Positions 17,018 through 26,142 of a stretch of DNA of 64,000 nucleotides are shown here, piece after piece; positions within the stretch are counted from its first letter, which is position 1, and every line of letters begins with the position of its first letter. The DNA is from CAZSSM01 sp964609385 (lineage in GTDB: Bacteria; Planctomycetota; Planctomycetia; Isosphaerales; Isosphaeraceae). The DNA is taken from the NCBI GenBank assembly GCA_964609385.1, contig CAZSSM010000008.1, positions 1 through 64,000 on the forward strand, read 5' to 3'. The translations under genes and the position numbers were made by a program. Below the pieces are notes generated by a model. The model was not told where the DNA came from, made no database searches, and saw nothing but the letters and a program-made list of their open reading frames with translations.

Positions 17018-19138
17018 TCAGTCGGAGGCGACCCGCATCAGCAGGCAGAGTTGCAGGATGAGCCGGATCACGGGGCCATCGTCCTGTCGAACCGACTCCC
17101 CTCGGCGATCCAGTCGATCGACCAGCGCGAGGATCGGCTCGGACAGCCTCGTGAAACCGATCCGTGGCCCCAATTCGGCCAGCTCGCGCCAAGGTTGATC
17201 GTCGATCAGGGTGACGCCGGTGAGGATCTCATCAGCGAGACCATCGCGGATTCGGGTCAAACACTCAGAGATCGGTGAAACCTCCGGATCAGACAAACTC
17301 TTGGAGTCGACCGAATCTTCACCCTTTAGCTTGTCTGTCGAAGGGTCCGGGATCCAGGGGTTGATCGCGATCCGTTGGGATCCGTCCTCGATCACGAACA
17401 GGGTCGGTTCCACGACGAGTTGGTTCCCGGTCGAGCGAATGAGTCCGGTCAGGAACCGGACGTCCGAACCGCGATGCTCGAGCGTATCGAGCAACGCCTG
17501 AAATCCCTCCTGACCGCGGGCGTAGAACGGGTGGCTGATCCGCGCGGTCGCGTTGAGGGAGTCGCGGACCGTGGCGACGAGGCGCTGGGAGGCGACGTCG
17601 AACTCGACCGATTCGATCCCCTGAACACGAATCATATGCAGGTTCTCCGCGCGTCGTCGGGGGCGGAGGTAGGAGGGCGGGATCGCTTCGAGCTGCTGTC
17701 GGAGTTGATCGAAGCCTTCTGCGGCGAAGGGGGGCTTGAGGTTCTCCCAGGCGAACGTCTGAGGGTTAGCCGTCAGGTTGCCCGTCCCTCGCGGTAGGGT
17801 CAGCACACCGCTCGGTGTACGCTTACCGGATTTGATCAAAAGTTGATGCGTGGCCAGTTTGCCGATGGTCAGGCCACGCGTCATCGTCTCCGTGGCGAGC
17901 TTGGCGAAGGGTCTCGGTTCGGGAACCGGATCGTTCTGGAGGGGGGTCGGGTCGCTGGCGGGCTCGGGATCGGCGAAGGTCCGTTCGACGGTGACGATCG
18001 ATCCCGAATCGGCGTCTTGCAGATAAGCGCTGAGAGTGGCGTGACGCCGATGGACACGGACGCCCATCCCGACACCGATCATCCGTCCTCCGGCAACGGC
18101 GATGGGGCGATCGGCTCGCGAGCCTCGAATCAAGGGTTGGGGGACGGAGGTCGTCTTGTTGACGATCGCCCGAGCCCGCGCGAGGATCTCGCCGACGAGG
18201 TGGACCACCTCATGTGGGGAGAACCGGGCGTCGTGCTCGACATACATGTGATGCTGATGCCGGAGGTCGGCGATGAGTTCTGCCGGCCAGGCCAGCCCCT
18301 CAACGCGCAGCGATTGCTCGAGACGCTCCAAACGGTTCGACCAGACGCTCGGGACCCCGGCCAAGCCGTCTCGGATCAACGTTTCGATCTGGGTGTGCAA
18401 ATCCTGGATCAGCTCCTGGGGCGTCGATGGTTCGGCTTGTTGCAGGCTGAGCAAGCCGGCGAGCCGGTCGGTCGGCAAGGCACGGAACGCCCAGACCGCC
18501 AAGGGGACCCGACTCGGGATCTGGGACTCGTCGCAATCGGCCTGGACGTAGCGGAGGTCGCCAGGCACGAGGAACCGAATCGTGAATCCCTCGTCCAAGA
18601 ACCGCGCCACCGGTTTGACCCCGCGCGTCAGCTCGACAAGCACCCCTTGCTCGAACCGCTTCCGGGCTCGATCCACGGTCAGTTTACGATAGGCTTTGAG
18701 CAGCTCTTCATCCGTGATTGTTCCGGGGTCCCAGATTTGTCGAGAAGCCGCGACATGGTCATAACTGATTGTTTCTTGGGCTACCGACCCCGCACCATCA
18801 CCCGATTCTTCTTCGGGATCGACGGGCTGACCGTCCGGCTGATCTGTTCCGACCGGAGCAAGCTGAGCGGCCTGGTAGGCGAAGACCGAGCGGACGATGT
18901 GGCGGCTGATCCCGACCGAGCCGCTGGAGCATTCGGCGTCGTGGATCGACTTGCCGGCGGGAAACGTGCAGGAGATGTCGTCGGGCCATTCAACGACGAT
19001 GAGGCCGTCGTCCTCCTCGACGAAGCGGTGGGGGGCTTGGCCGGACTCCAGCTCGCGACGTGCGCGTTTGACGGTCCCCCGATTGGTCATCGAGGCCAGA
19101 TCGTCCTCGGTCAGCGCGAGCAGGTCGTGTCGTGGCAT
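17018..19138 (-). CDS. yehQ-like: YehQ-like protein with degenerate SWIM-type zinc finger
   Basis: A protein of 706 residues and the last gene of the yeh-type operon. Near residues 48-86 it has the SWIM setting (LIVVEWPDDISCTF, then AECSSGSVGISRHIV). The canonical C-x-C-x(n)-C-x-H is changed: the first pair reads C-T-F and the final C-K-H reads S-R-H, so full zinc binding is doubtful. The long remainder is mostly alpha-helical with no catalytic motif I can name. E. coli YehQ is a SWIM protein in the same gene order. The start is 37 bases after the vWA gene stop. Assignment rests on position, the SWIM-like segment and size; the biochemical role of the family is unknown. Confidence 0.72.
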   Translation of the reverse strand: MPRHDLLALTEDDLASMTNRGTVKRARRELESGQAPHRFVEEDDGLIVVEWPDDISCTFPAGKSIHDAECSSGSVGISRHIVRSVFAYQAAQLAPVGTDQPDGQPVDPEEESGDGAGSVAQETISYDHVAASRQIWDPGTITDEELLKAYRKLTVDRARKRFEQGVLVELTRGVKPVARFLDEGFTIRFLVPGDLRYVQADCDESQIPSRVPLAVWAFRALPTDRLAGLLSLQQAEPSTPQELIQDLHTQIETLIRDGLAGVPSVWSNRLERLEQSLRVEGLAWPAELIADLRHQHHMYVEHDARFSPHEVVHLVGEILARARAIVNKTTSVPQPLIRGSRADRPIAVAGGRMIGVGMGVRVHRRHATLSAYLQDADSGSIVTVERTFADPEPASDPTPLQNDPVPEPRPFAKLATETMTRGLTIGKLATHQLLIKSGKRTPSGVLTLPRGTGNLTANPQTFAWENLKPPFAAEGFDQLRQQLEAIPPSYLRPRRRAENLHMIRVQGIESVEFDVASQRLVATVRDSLNATARISHPFYARGQEGFQALLDTLEHRGSDVRFLTGLIRSTGNQLVVEPTLFVIEDGSQRIAINPWIPDPSTDKLKGEDSVDSKSLSDPEVSPISECLTRIRDGLADEILTGVTLIDDQPWRELAELGPRIGFTRLSEPILALVDRLDRRGESVRQDDGPVIRLILQLCLLMRVASD

Positions 19139-19175
19139 CGGACCGTCCCGGATCGTGTTGGCGGTTGGCGAGCGA

Positions 19176-20366
19176 TCAAACCCGGACCTTCTCGGCGACC
19201 CAACGCGCCAGTTCGCCCGGGGTCATCGCGGCGATGTGCCAGCCGAGGTTGGCCAGTTGGCCGGCCAGTTGGTGGTCGTAGGTTGGCTTAGCCTCGCTGT
19301 CGAGCGCGGCCAGGCCCAAGCACGTGACGCCGCTGGTGACGAGCGATCGACCGACCCCGAGCAGCCTCGACGCCGGACCACCCTCATAGAAGTCGGTGAT
19401 CAACGCGACGATCGTCCTTCTCGGGTTGGCGACCAACCCCGCGCCATAGGCCAAGGCATGACCGATGTCGGTCCCGCCGCCGAGCTGCACCTTCATCAAG
19501 GTCTCGACTGGGTCGGTGCACTGATCGGTCAGGTCGACCACCGTCGTATCGAAAATGCAGAGGTGGACTTTGATAATCGGCATGCTGTAGAAGATGGCCG
19601 CCATAATCGCCGAGTGCACGACGCTGTCGAGCATGCTCCCCGACTCATCGACGAGGATGATCATCTGCCAGCGATCGACCTGACGACGGACCCTCGAGTA
19701 GAAGAAGGGCGTCTCGATGAGGATCCGGCGCGTCTCGGGGTCGTAGTGCTTCAGGTTGCGTCGGAGCGTGTTGGCGATGTCGAAGTTCTTGGCGATCTTG
19801 AGCATCGACCTTCGCCTGCGATCGACGGTCCCCTGGAACGGGGTCCGGACCTCGCGGGCGAGGGTGCGCATCATCTCCTGGACGACCTGCTTGACCAGAT
19901 GCCGGGCCGCTTGAAGCACCTCCTGATTCATCAAGTGCTTGGTCCGGAGAACGGCCTTGAGCAAGGTCATGTTGGGCTGGGCGCGGGCGAGGACGTCCGG
20001 GTTGGTGACCATCTCGTCGAGCTTATAGCGTTCGAGGGCGTCCTTCTCGAGCCGCTCGATCGTCCTCTTTGGAAAGAGCTGGTGGACCTGGTTGATCCAA
20101 TCGGGGACCGTCAATGCCGACCCTTCCTGGCCCGCCGCGCGTCCTCCAGGCCCTTGTCCGCCGGGTCGCTGTCGGACGTTGCGACGACCGCCGTACTCGC
20201 GATCGTAGAGGTAGCCGAGGCAGTCGTCGCGGGCCTGATCCTCGCCCCCGAGCCCGCCGCAGAAGTCTTCCGAGCCGGGTCCCAACACCAGCCGCCATCG
20301 CGATTGACGACGCATCGGCGAGTCGCCCGAGGACGGATCACCATCGGGCTCAGTCGGGGAACGCAT
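19176..20366 (-). CDS. yehP-like: vWA-domain protein, CoxE/YehP-like
   Basis: I chose the ATG at 20366 (396 residues) because GGGAGG lies just upstream; an ATG at 20390 would overlap the previous gene more and has no ribosome site. The C-terminal half is a von Willebrand A domain with a complete metal-ion-dependent adhesion site: DESGS near residues 240-244, threonine in GGGTDIG, and aspartate in ITDFYEG. The N-terminal part is charged and helical. vWA proteins of this type act with MoxR-family AAA+ ATPases as substrate or partner adaptors, as in the CbbQ/CbbO and RavA/ViaA pairs, and a MoxR ATPase lies two genes upstream. The gene overlaps the end of the DUF5682 gene, which suggests coupled translation. 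Confidence 0.9.
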   Translation of the reverse strand: MRSPTEPDGDPSSGDSPMRRQSRWRLVLGPGSEDFCGGLGGEDQARDDCLGYLYDREYGGRRNVRQRPGGQGPGGRAAGQEGSALTVPDWINQVHQLFPKRTIERLEKDALERYKLDEMVTNPDVLARAQPNMTLLKAVLRTKHLMNQEVLQAARHLVKQVVQEMMRTLAREVRTPFQGTVDRRRRSMLKIAKNFDIANTLRRNLKHYDPETRRILIETPFFYSRVRRQVDRWQMIILVDESGSMLDSVVHSAIMAAIFYSMPIIKVHLCIFDTTVVDLTDQCTDPVETLMKVQLGGGTDIGHALAYGAGLVANPRRTIVALITDFYEGGPASRLLGVGRSLVTSGVTCLGLAALDSEAKPTYDHQLAGQLANLGWHIAAMTPGELARWVAEKVRV

Positions 20367-22839
20367 CGGATCCTCCCAAGGTGCGGTCATCGTGGAGGTC
20401 GTACTTCGCGATCGCCTCGAAGATCCGCTCCTCCAAGGCCAATGCCTCGGCCGCGACCGTAGGGTCGGCCGAAACTTCGGCCAGCGGTCTGACGCCGGTC
20501 ATTCCGAGCGAATCGAAAAGGCTCTTAAGGATTTGATGCTTCTCACGCGGTGTGAAGTAGGTAAATGCCAATCGGAGCGCGGGCAGCACGACCTGGAAGT
20601 CGTCCGCGTCGTATTCCAGGAGCAGATCGTCGATCGCCTGAACCAGTTGCGGTTGGCGCTGAGCGACTTCGCGGGCGAGGGCAAACAGGCCGACGAGGAA
20701 GTCGCCGAGGTCGTTGGGGTCGACGAACCCCAAGAGTCGCTCCAAGATCCGATCCGGGTCGGCGGCATTGAGCGTCCAGAGGATCCCCGAGGCGGCGCCT
20801 CGGACCTGGGCCGGCTTCTGAGGGTCCGACTCGACGCGACCCAGTACGGCGGTCAGTTCGGAGCGATCGAGGTCCAGTCCGTCGCCGGTCCGCCGAGCAA
20901 CCTCCAGGATGGCCTGCATCCCGCGAATGAGGGTCGACTCTTCGCCCGGGGATTCGCCGAGCGACTCCAAGAGCCAGAGGGCACGATGGTACGCCTCGAC
21001 GAGGATCTCTCCAAGCTCCGGGAGGCCGCTGGTTCCCAGCGCGTCGTCATAACAATACAGGAAGAGGAGGTGGTCGAGCGTGCGGGCGAGATCGACGAAC
21101 CGCGACTCCGATCCGATCAGCGCTCGGACCCGCTCGATCAAGACGTCCGCCAGGTGGGTGACACCCGCCAACGCCGATCGCACGAGCGTTGCGGCGACGG
21201 GCGCAGAGCCAATGGATTGCTGGTCCAGCTCCTGGGCGAGGCGGTTGGCAACGGCCTCGTCGAGCGAAGTTCCGAATTGGGACGCCTCGATACAGGATCG
21301 CTCGAAGTCGGGGCTCCAGCGGATCCGCCACTGTTCCCAGAACCGGGTCAGATCGTCGCGGTTAAGGAAGTCGGTGCCGTCGACCCGCTCGAAGCCGACG
21401 ATCTCCAGGATCCGGAGGCCGTGCAGGAGCCGGCTGGCCGCGAGATCTTCGGCGGAATCTAGATTCAATTCGACGTCGAGGGTCTTCGATGCCGAATCAA
21501 AGCGCCTGGTCTTCGAAGGGGCCTTGGATGCCTCTTGGAATTCGAGGTTGGCCTCGGTGATCCGTCGACGGATGTCGTGGACCAACGGCGGGACACGGGT
21601 GCCCTTGGCCAGCTTGCCGATCCGATCGCCCCGGAGGACCGCGTGAACGGCCTCGACAAACGGTGAGCGGACCCCGTACTCGAGTTCATCTTTGATGAGC
21701 GCGGACGTGACGGCATCGACGAGGTCTCGCCGCCAGATCTGATCGCGTCCCCGGAGCGCCGCCAGGGCGCGGGCCGAGGTCTCGACGGCGATCAGGTCGG
21801 CCGTGCTGAGCATCTGCTTGCGCGACCGCAACTCCTCGACGACCCCTCGGAGGAGCGGCCGATGATCGAAGGGCTCGCCGGAGCACCTGGACTCCCAGGC
21901 GACCTCGTAGAAGCCAGGGTTCGGCATCCCCGCGTTGTAACCGTTGAGGTTATCCAATCGTTCATAAGAGTAGGGGGTCAATGAGATCCCGAAGTCGACC
22001 ACTTCAGCGGGATCGGGACGGACGGCACCCAACTCCTCGGGATCCCCAACGCCTGGGCAGGGAAAACCATCAAGGCGAGCGGCGATCGCGGCGGAGTGGT
22101 AACCTCCGGTGACGACCAGCACGCGCGACTCCGGACCGGCCTCGGCCAACGCCTCGCGGATTCGGTCGGTCATATAAACTTCGCGACACCGATCGGAATG
22201 GCTGACCGCGTGGTCCCAGAGTCGGATGTGGAAGCAGAGTTCATGGACGCGCCGGAGGTAGTCGTCAAGGCTGAGGGGGTGCTGCGATTCGACCAGCTTG
22301 TCCCAGAGATCGTCGAAGTCCTCGACCTCGAAGCGTTCGCAGAGCGTCTCGACATGCCGACCGCGTCGAAGCTCGGCGTCGGCATAACGGTGGGTCATCT
22401 GACGATCGACCACGGCGATCTCGACCCAAGGGAGATCGATGAATCGAAAGGGGATCCCGAGGGATTGGGCATGCTGGAGGGCAAACCACTCGGGTGAGTA
22501 CTCGCAGAACGGATAGAATGCACCAAGGGTTATTCCGAGGGAGGTTCGGAAATAACTGTAGATGGCGATCGGCATCGAGTGGCCGAGCACAAGCTCGTCG
22601 CGGTACGGGTTGTAGTCGCTGGGCCCTTCGATGAGCACGGCGGCTGGTTTGATCCGATCGATCGCCTCGCGGACGAGGAGGGCGGCGGCCGGACTGTGAT
22701 GGCGGACCGGGAAGGTGACCACCGGCGCTTCGATGTCGCAGAGCCGATCGAGCAGGCGCTCGATGTCGACCTCGTCCATGGAGAACGGGGCGTATTCCGT
22801 CGACTCGGCCATCGCGGGGGTCTCGCCGTGTTGACTCAT
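20350..22839 (-). CDS. yehM-like: DUF5682-family protein, YehM-like
   Basis: A protein of 829 residues. The N-terminus carries the family signature FPVRHHSPA (about residues 43-51), followed by VLIEGPSDYNPY near residue 70 and a histidine/glutamate-rich alpha/beta domain to about residue 270, reminiscent of TraB/TIKI-type folds (inference). The rest is helical, with a segment that may interact with the ATPase (not shown). The ATG at 22839 has GAGGTG seven bases upstream. It starts nine bases after the MoxR gene and overlaps the vWA gene, so it belongs to the core of the MoxR-vWA operon. E. coli YehM is the positional equivalent. The function is unknown. Confidence 0.85.
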   Translation of the reverse strand: MSQHGETPAMAESTEYAPFSMDEVDIERLLDRLCDIEAPVVTFPVRHHSPAAALLVREAIDRIKPAAVLIEGPSDYNPYRDELVLGHSMPIAIYSYFRTSLGITLGAFYPFCEYSPEWFALQHAQSLGIPFRFIDLPWVEIAVVDRQMTHRYADAELRRGRHVETLCERFEVEDFDDLWDKLVESQHPLSLDDYLRRVHELCFHIRLWDHAVSHSDRCREVYMTDRIREALAEAGPESRVLVVTGGYHSAAIAARLDGFPCPGVGDPEELGAVRPDPAEVVDFGISLTPYSYERLDNLNGYNAGMPNPGFYEVAWESRCSGEPFDHRPLLRGVVEELRSRKQMLSTADLIAVETSARALAALRGRDQIWRRDLVDAVTSALIKDELEYGVRSPFVEAVHAVLRGDRIGKLAKGTRVPPLVHDIRRRITEANLEFQEASKAPSKTRRFDSASKTLDVELNLDSAEDLAASRLLHGLRILEIVGFERVDGTDFLNRDDLTRFWEQWRIRWSPDFERSCIEASQFGTSLDEAVANRLAQELDQQSIGSAPVAATLVRSALAGVTHLADVLIERVRALIGSESRFVDLARTLDHLLFLYCYDDALGTSGLPELGEILVEAYHRALWLLESLGESPGEESTLIRGMQAILEVARRTGDGLDLDRSELTAVLGRVESDPQKPAQVRGAASGILWTLNAADPDRILERLLGFVDPNDLGDFLVGLFALAREVAQRQPQLVQAIDDLLLEYDADDFQVVLPALRLAFTYFTPREKHQILKSLFDSLGMTGVRPLAEVSADPTVAAEALALEERIFEAIAKYDLHDDRTLGGSDAFPD

Positions 22840-22848
22840 GGCGACACC

Positions 22849-24024
22849 TCAGCCGAGCAGGTTCCGCGCCTCGTGGAACTGCTTCCAGAGCCGTCCCGAC
22901 CGACGCTTAACGACGTGATCAAAGTAGTGACGGACCTTCTTGAGGTCCTCCGGATCGTCCTTGAGCACCGTCCCAACGAGATGCTGGACCAGGTGTTCGG
23001 GCAGGACATCGCCGTCCCCATAGTAGTAGGCGTGGATCCCGGCGGCGCACGCGGTACTGACCGCCTCGGCGGTGCTCAGGACGGTTGAGAGCGTCTCCAG
23101 ACCTTTGCCCTCGCCGGTCTTGCCGCGCCGGAGTTCGCGGAACGTGGTGACGAGCAGCTCGGTGATCTCGGGAGTTAGGGTGACCGGGACGCCGGAGCGG
23201 TTGAGGTTCTTGTTGGTCTCGCGCTCGACGAGCTGCATCTCCTGCTGGATGTCCGAGATCGGCACGACGGTCTCGAAATTGAACCGACGTTTCAAGGCGG
23301 CGCTCATCTCGTTAACGCCGCGGTCTCGGGTGTTGGCCGTGGCGATGACGTTGAACCCGGGCCGGGCGAAGAGCGTGCCGTCGTCGCCGGTCAGCTCGGG
23401 AATCGCCATCACGCGGTCGCTGAGGACCGAGAGCAGGACGTCCTGGATCTCTAAGGGGCAGCGGGTGATCTCCTCGAACCGGACCAGTCGGCCGTCGCGC
23501 ATCCCGAGGTACAACGGCGCGGGCACGAGCGAGTCGAGGCTCGGCCCTTGCGAGACTAGGAGCGCATAGTTCCACGAATACTTGATGTTGTCCTCGGTCG
23601 TGCCGGCACTCCCTTGGATCGTCAGGGTCGAGTCGCCGCTGATCGCCGCGACGAGCAGTTCGCTCAGGTAGCTCTTGGCCGTGCCTGGCTCACCGATAAG
23701 CATCAGGCCGCGGTTCGTCGCCAGCGAGACCACGCAGCGCTCCAGGAACGCCCGCTTGCCGACGAACTTGGCGGGCCTCCCCTTGTGGGAGTCCCCCAGG
23801 ATGAACTTGAGGACGGCCCGCGGTGACATCCGCCAACCTGGCGGCTTCGGTTCGTCGGCCGAACCGTGCTCCAGCTCGGCCAGTTCCTCCGCATAAAGGA
23901 CCTCGGCGGCCGGGCGCTGGAGGTTCTGAGCGGGCGACGCGGTCCCGTTCGCCGACCCATCGATGACCGAGGAATCGGCACGCTTGGCCATCGTCTTTCG
24001 CGTGGTACTAGCCTTCTTCGCCAT
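22849..24024 (-). CDS. yehL-like: MoxR-family AAA+ ATPase, YehL-like
   Basis: The ATG at 24024 is chosen (391 residues) because GTGAGG precedes it at good spacing and the frame upstream is non-coding in character. The first 80 residues are lysine/alanine-rich and probably flexible. The AAA+ core follows: Walker A GEPGTAKS near 111-118, Walker B-like LVRFEEI, sensor 1 VIATANTRD, and an arginine finger in SAALKRRFNFE. The Walker B aspartate/glutamate pair is E-E here. MoxR ATPases remodel protein partners using vWA proteins as adaptors. The next two genes encode DUF5682 and vWA proteins, as in E. coli yehLMP. It lies 55 bases after the decayed DUF4132 copy. Confidence 0.93.
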   Translation of the reverse strand: MAKKASTTRKTMAKRADSSVIDGSANGTASPAQNLQRPAAEVLYAEELAELEHGSADEPKPPGWRMSPRAVLKFILGDSHKGRPAKFVGKRAFLERCVVSLATNRGLMLIGEPGTAKSYLSELLVAAISGDSTLTIQGSAGTTEDNIKYSWNYALLVSQGPSLDSLVPAPLYLGMRDGRLVRFEEITRCPLEIQDVLLSVLSDRVMAIPELTGDDGTLFARPGFNVIATANTRDRGVNEMSAALKRRFNFETVVPISDIQQEMQLVERETNKNLNRSGVPVTLTPEITELLVTTFRELRRGKTGEGKGLETLSTVLSTAEAVSTACAAGIHAYYYGDGDVLPEHLVQHLVGTVLKDDPEDLKKVRHYFDHVVKRRSGRLWKQFHEARNLLG

Positions 24025-24079
24025 GAGATCCCTCACCTTGGAGGACGTGACGACTCGTTTAATCCTCGAGCTCGTTCTG

Positions 24080-26087
24080 TCATGACTGAGCCTTGCTTTG
24101 GAGAACTTCGAGATCGGCGATAATTTCACTGATGACGATCGGTGAAACTTTACCTAGGGTCAGGCGATCGCGCTGTTCGACGCCGACATCCCACGACGGC
24201 GCGCGACGCCCCCTCATGAAGCAGGCCGTTTCGAGGATCAGGATCTCGTCCACATCGATGTAGCCCATGCTGACAGTCCCATCGTAGGTGACCACCGCCG
24301 TCACGTCGGCTGAAGGGAAGTATTTCGTGTGCTCGAAGAAGCCTCCGCCGTCCAAGGCTTTTCCGCGGATCCACCCGAGCTTCTCCAGGGTGAAGACGAG
24401 CGTCGGCGCCACCAGCTTGAGGCCATGATACCGCGCCAGTTCACTCTGGGACGCCTCGTCATCGCTGAGTGTGTGGATCGGTCGACCGAGTTGCAAGAAG
24501 GGCGGGATCAGCTCGTAGTCGCTGAGGACCTGGCCCCAGGCGGCCCGCTCGGACTCGTCGAGTTCGAGTGGATGGACCAGGCCGATGGTCTCGACCCTCT
24601 CATCGAGCGTCAACGGCTCGTCCCGGACATCGGCGCAGTCACGCTCTTCGGTAACACGGAAGGTCGCGCCTCGGCTGTGATCCTGGTAGACGGCCCAGAC
24701 GAGCGGCTGGACCAGGTGCGTCATCAAGGGGTGGTTGACCAGATACGCCTGGAAGTCGTCGACCGACCAGCGACGGCCGGTGATCACCGCCTGTTCGAGC
24801 CGTTCGGCCTGAAGCTTGGCGACCTCCTTGATCTGCTTCTTGATGAGCTTCCAGTCGGCCTCAGCCTGGACGGCGAGGTCGGCGTCGTCTTTGGTATTCG
24901 GCTTGGGGAGATTGGGGCGAAGCTTCCCTTTGTCGTCCTTCAGCATCGGCTTGAGGTCACCGCCGAGCACGAAGGAGAACGAGCGCGGGCCGAAAGAGAA
25001 TTCGCGACGCCCGCGCTCGTCGAGTCCGCAGTCGGGGATGACGCGGTCTTCCAGTTCGTCGCGTGTTAATCCCTTCTCCTCGGCGATGGCCTGGACGAAC
25101 TCCTGGGCCTTAGCCTTGAGCCCCTTGAACTTGAGCTTCTGGGCGATCCCCGAGAGCTGCATGAGGGCGAGGTTCGACCCGATGGCGCGGAGGCATGCGA
25201 GGCCGAAGACGGCGCGGGCGTGCTGACTCTCGCCGGGCCATTGCCGGATCAACGGGGTGAGCTTGAGCACGCAGGCGTCGCCGCCGAGGTGGCCGATCGC
25301 GCCCATCATCCACTTCTCTTTGGAGGGGCTGCCGGCCTCGCTCCAAGATTGGAAGAGCGACCAGGCGAACGCGTCGCAGTCTTTCATGTCGACGTGTTGC
25401 CGGAGTGCGACCAGGAGGGGACAACGCTCCTCGACCGGACAGGACATTAAGGTCTGGATCATCGCCGCCATCTGTGCATCGTTGAGCCGATGGTCCCCGA
25501 CGCGAAGGGGCGGCGGGTCGTTGGTGTTGAGCCACGCCAACGCCTTCTTGGATATCGGCTGCCCGGTTGCCGAAAGGGCCTCAGAGAGCCAATCGGGGGT
25601 CGTCGCCTCATCAAAGGGCTCCACGGGAACCTCCTGGTGATCGAGTACACGTTCGCGAATGAGGGACTGGGTGGCGTCGTCGTCCAAGGTTTCCAGGCAC
25701 GTTTCGATCAAAGAGGCGTATCCCTTGGGGCGGACCACGTTGAGGTAGTCTATGGCCGCCTCGCCCAGGGCACCACGGCTGGTTGCGACGGGGAGGAGTC
25801 CCGGAACGGCGTTACCGAGTTGGGTGATGAGCCAATCGTTAGCGCGACACGGGGCTTAGGCCTCGGCCCGACATCGGAGCATCGGTCGAGCCACCTCAGG
25901 GGCGCGGACGAACGCGAGGACTCGGAGCAATTGATCACAGCGATCTTTGTCTTTGCACGCAATGATGTCATCGGCGAGTTTGTCGATGCTGGCGAACGAG
26001 CTGGATCCCCCAGAATTTGTCGGCGGTCCCCGCTCGGAGAAACAAGGACCGTTCGGTTTGCGCGGTCGCGGTGGATTCTTCGGTCAT
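24080..26087 (-). pseudogene. Decayed WGR-DUF4132 paralogue (MolR/YehI-like)
   Basis: An intact ribosome site (AAGGA, 26100-26096) and ATG at 26087 start a reading frame whose residues 12-29 resemble the beginning of a WGR domain (TERSLFL, ADKFWGIQL). It runs into TGA at 25970-25968. A different frame over the same bases picks up DUF4132 sequence (KLADDIIACKDKD, VLAFVRAPEVARPML), is cut by TAA at 25858-25856, and continues in that same frame as a long open DUF4132 C-terminal part (GTG at 25738 to 24080, 552 codons). That part closely matches the neighbouring intact gene, including FSFGPRSFSFVLGGDLKPM. An internal deletion with frameshift plus a nonsense codon explains this. The C-terminal 552 residues might still be made from an internal start. 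Confidence 0.8.
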
Positions 26088-26142
26088 CGATCTCATCCTT
26101 CCATTCGTGTTCACAGCACCTTCGGGCGTGGGAGAGTTTCAA

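Noticed and set aside
18897..20462. Rightward frame opposite the vWA and SWIM-like genes
   Set aside because: Covers the reverse of motifs clearly coded on the minus strand; composition is typical of a shadow.
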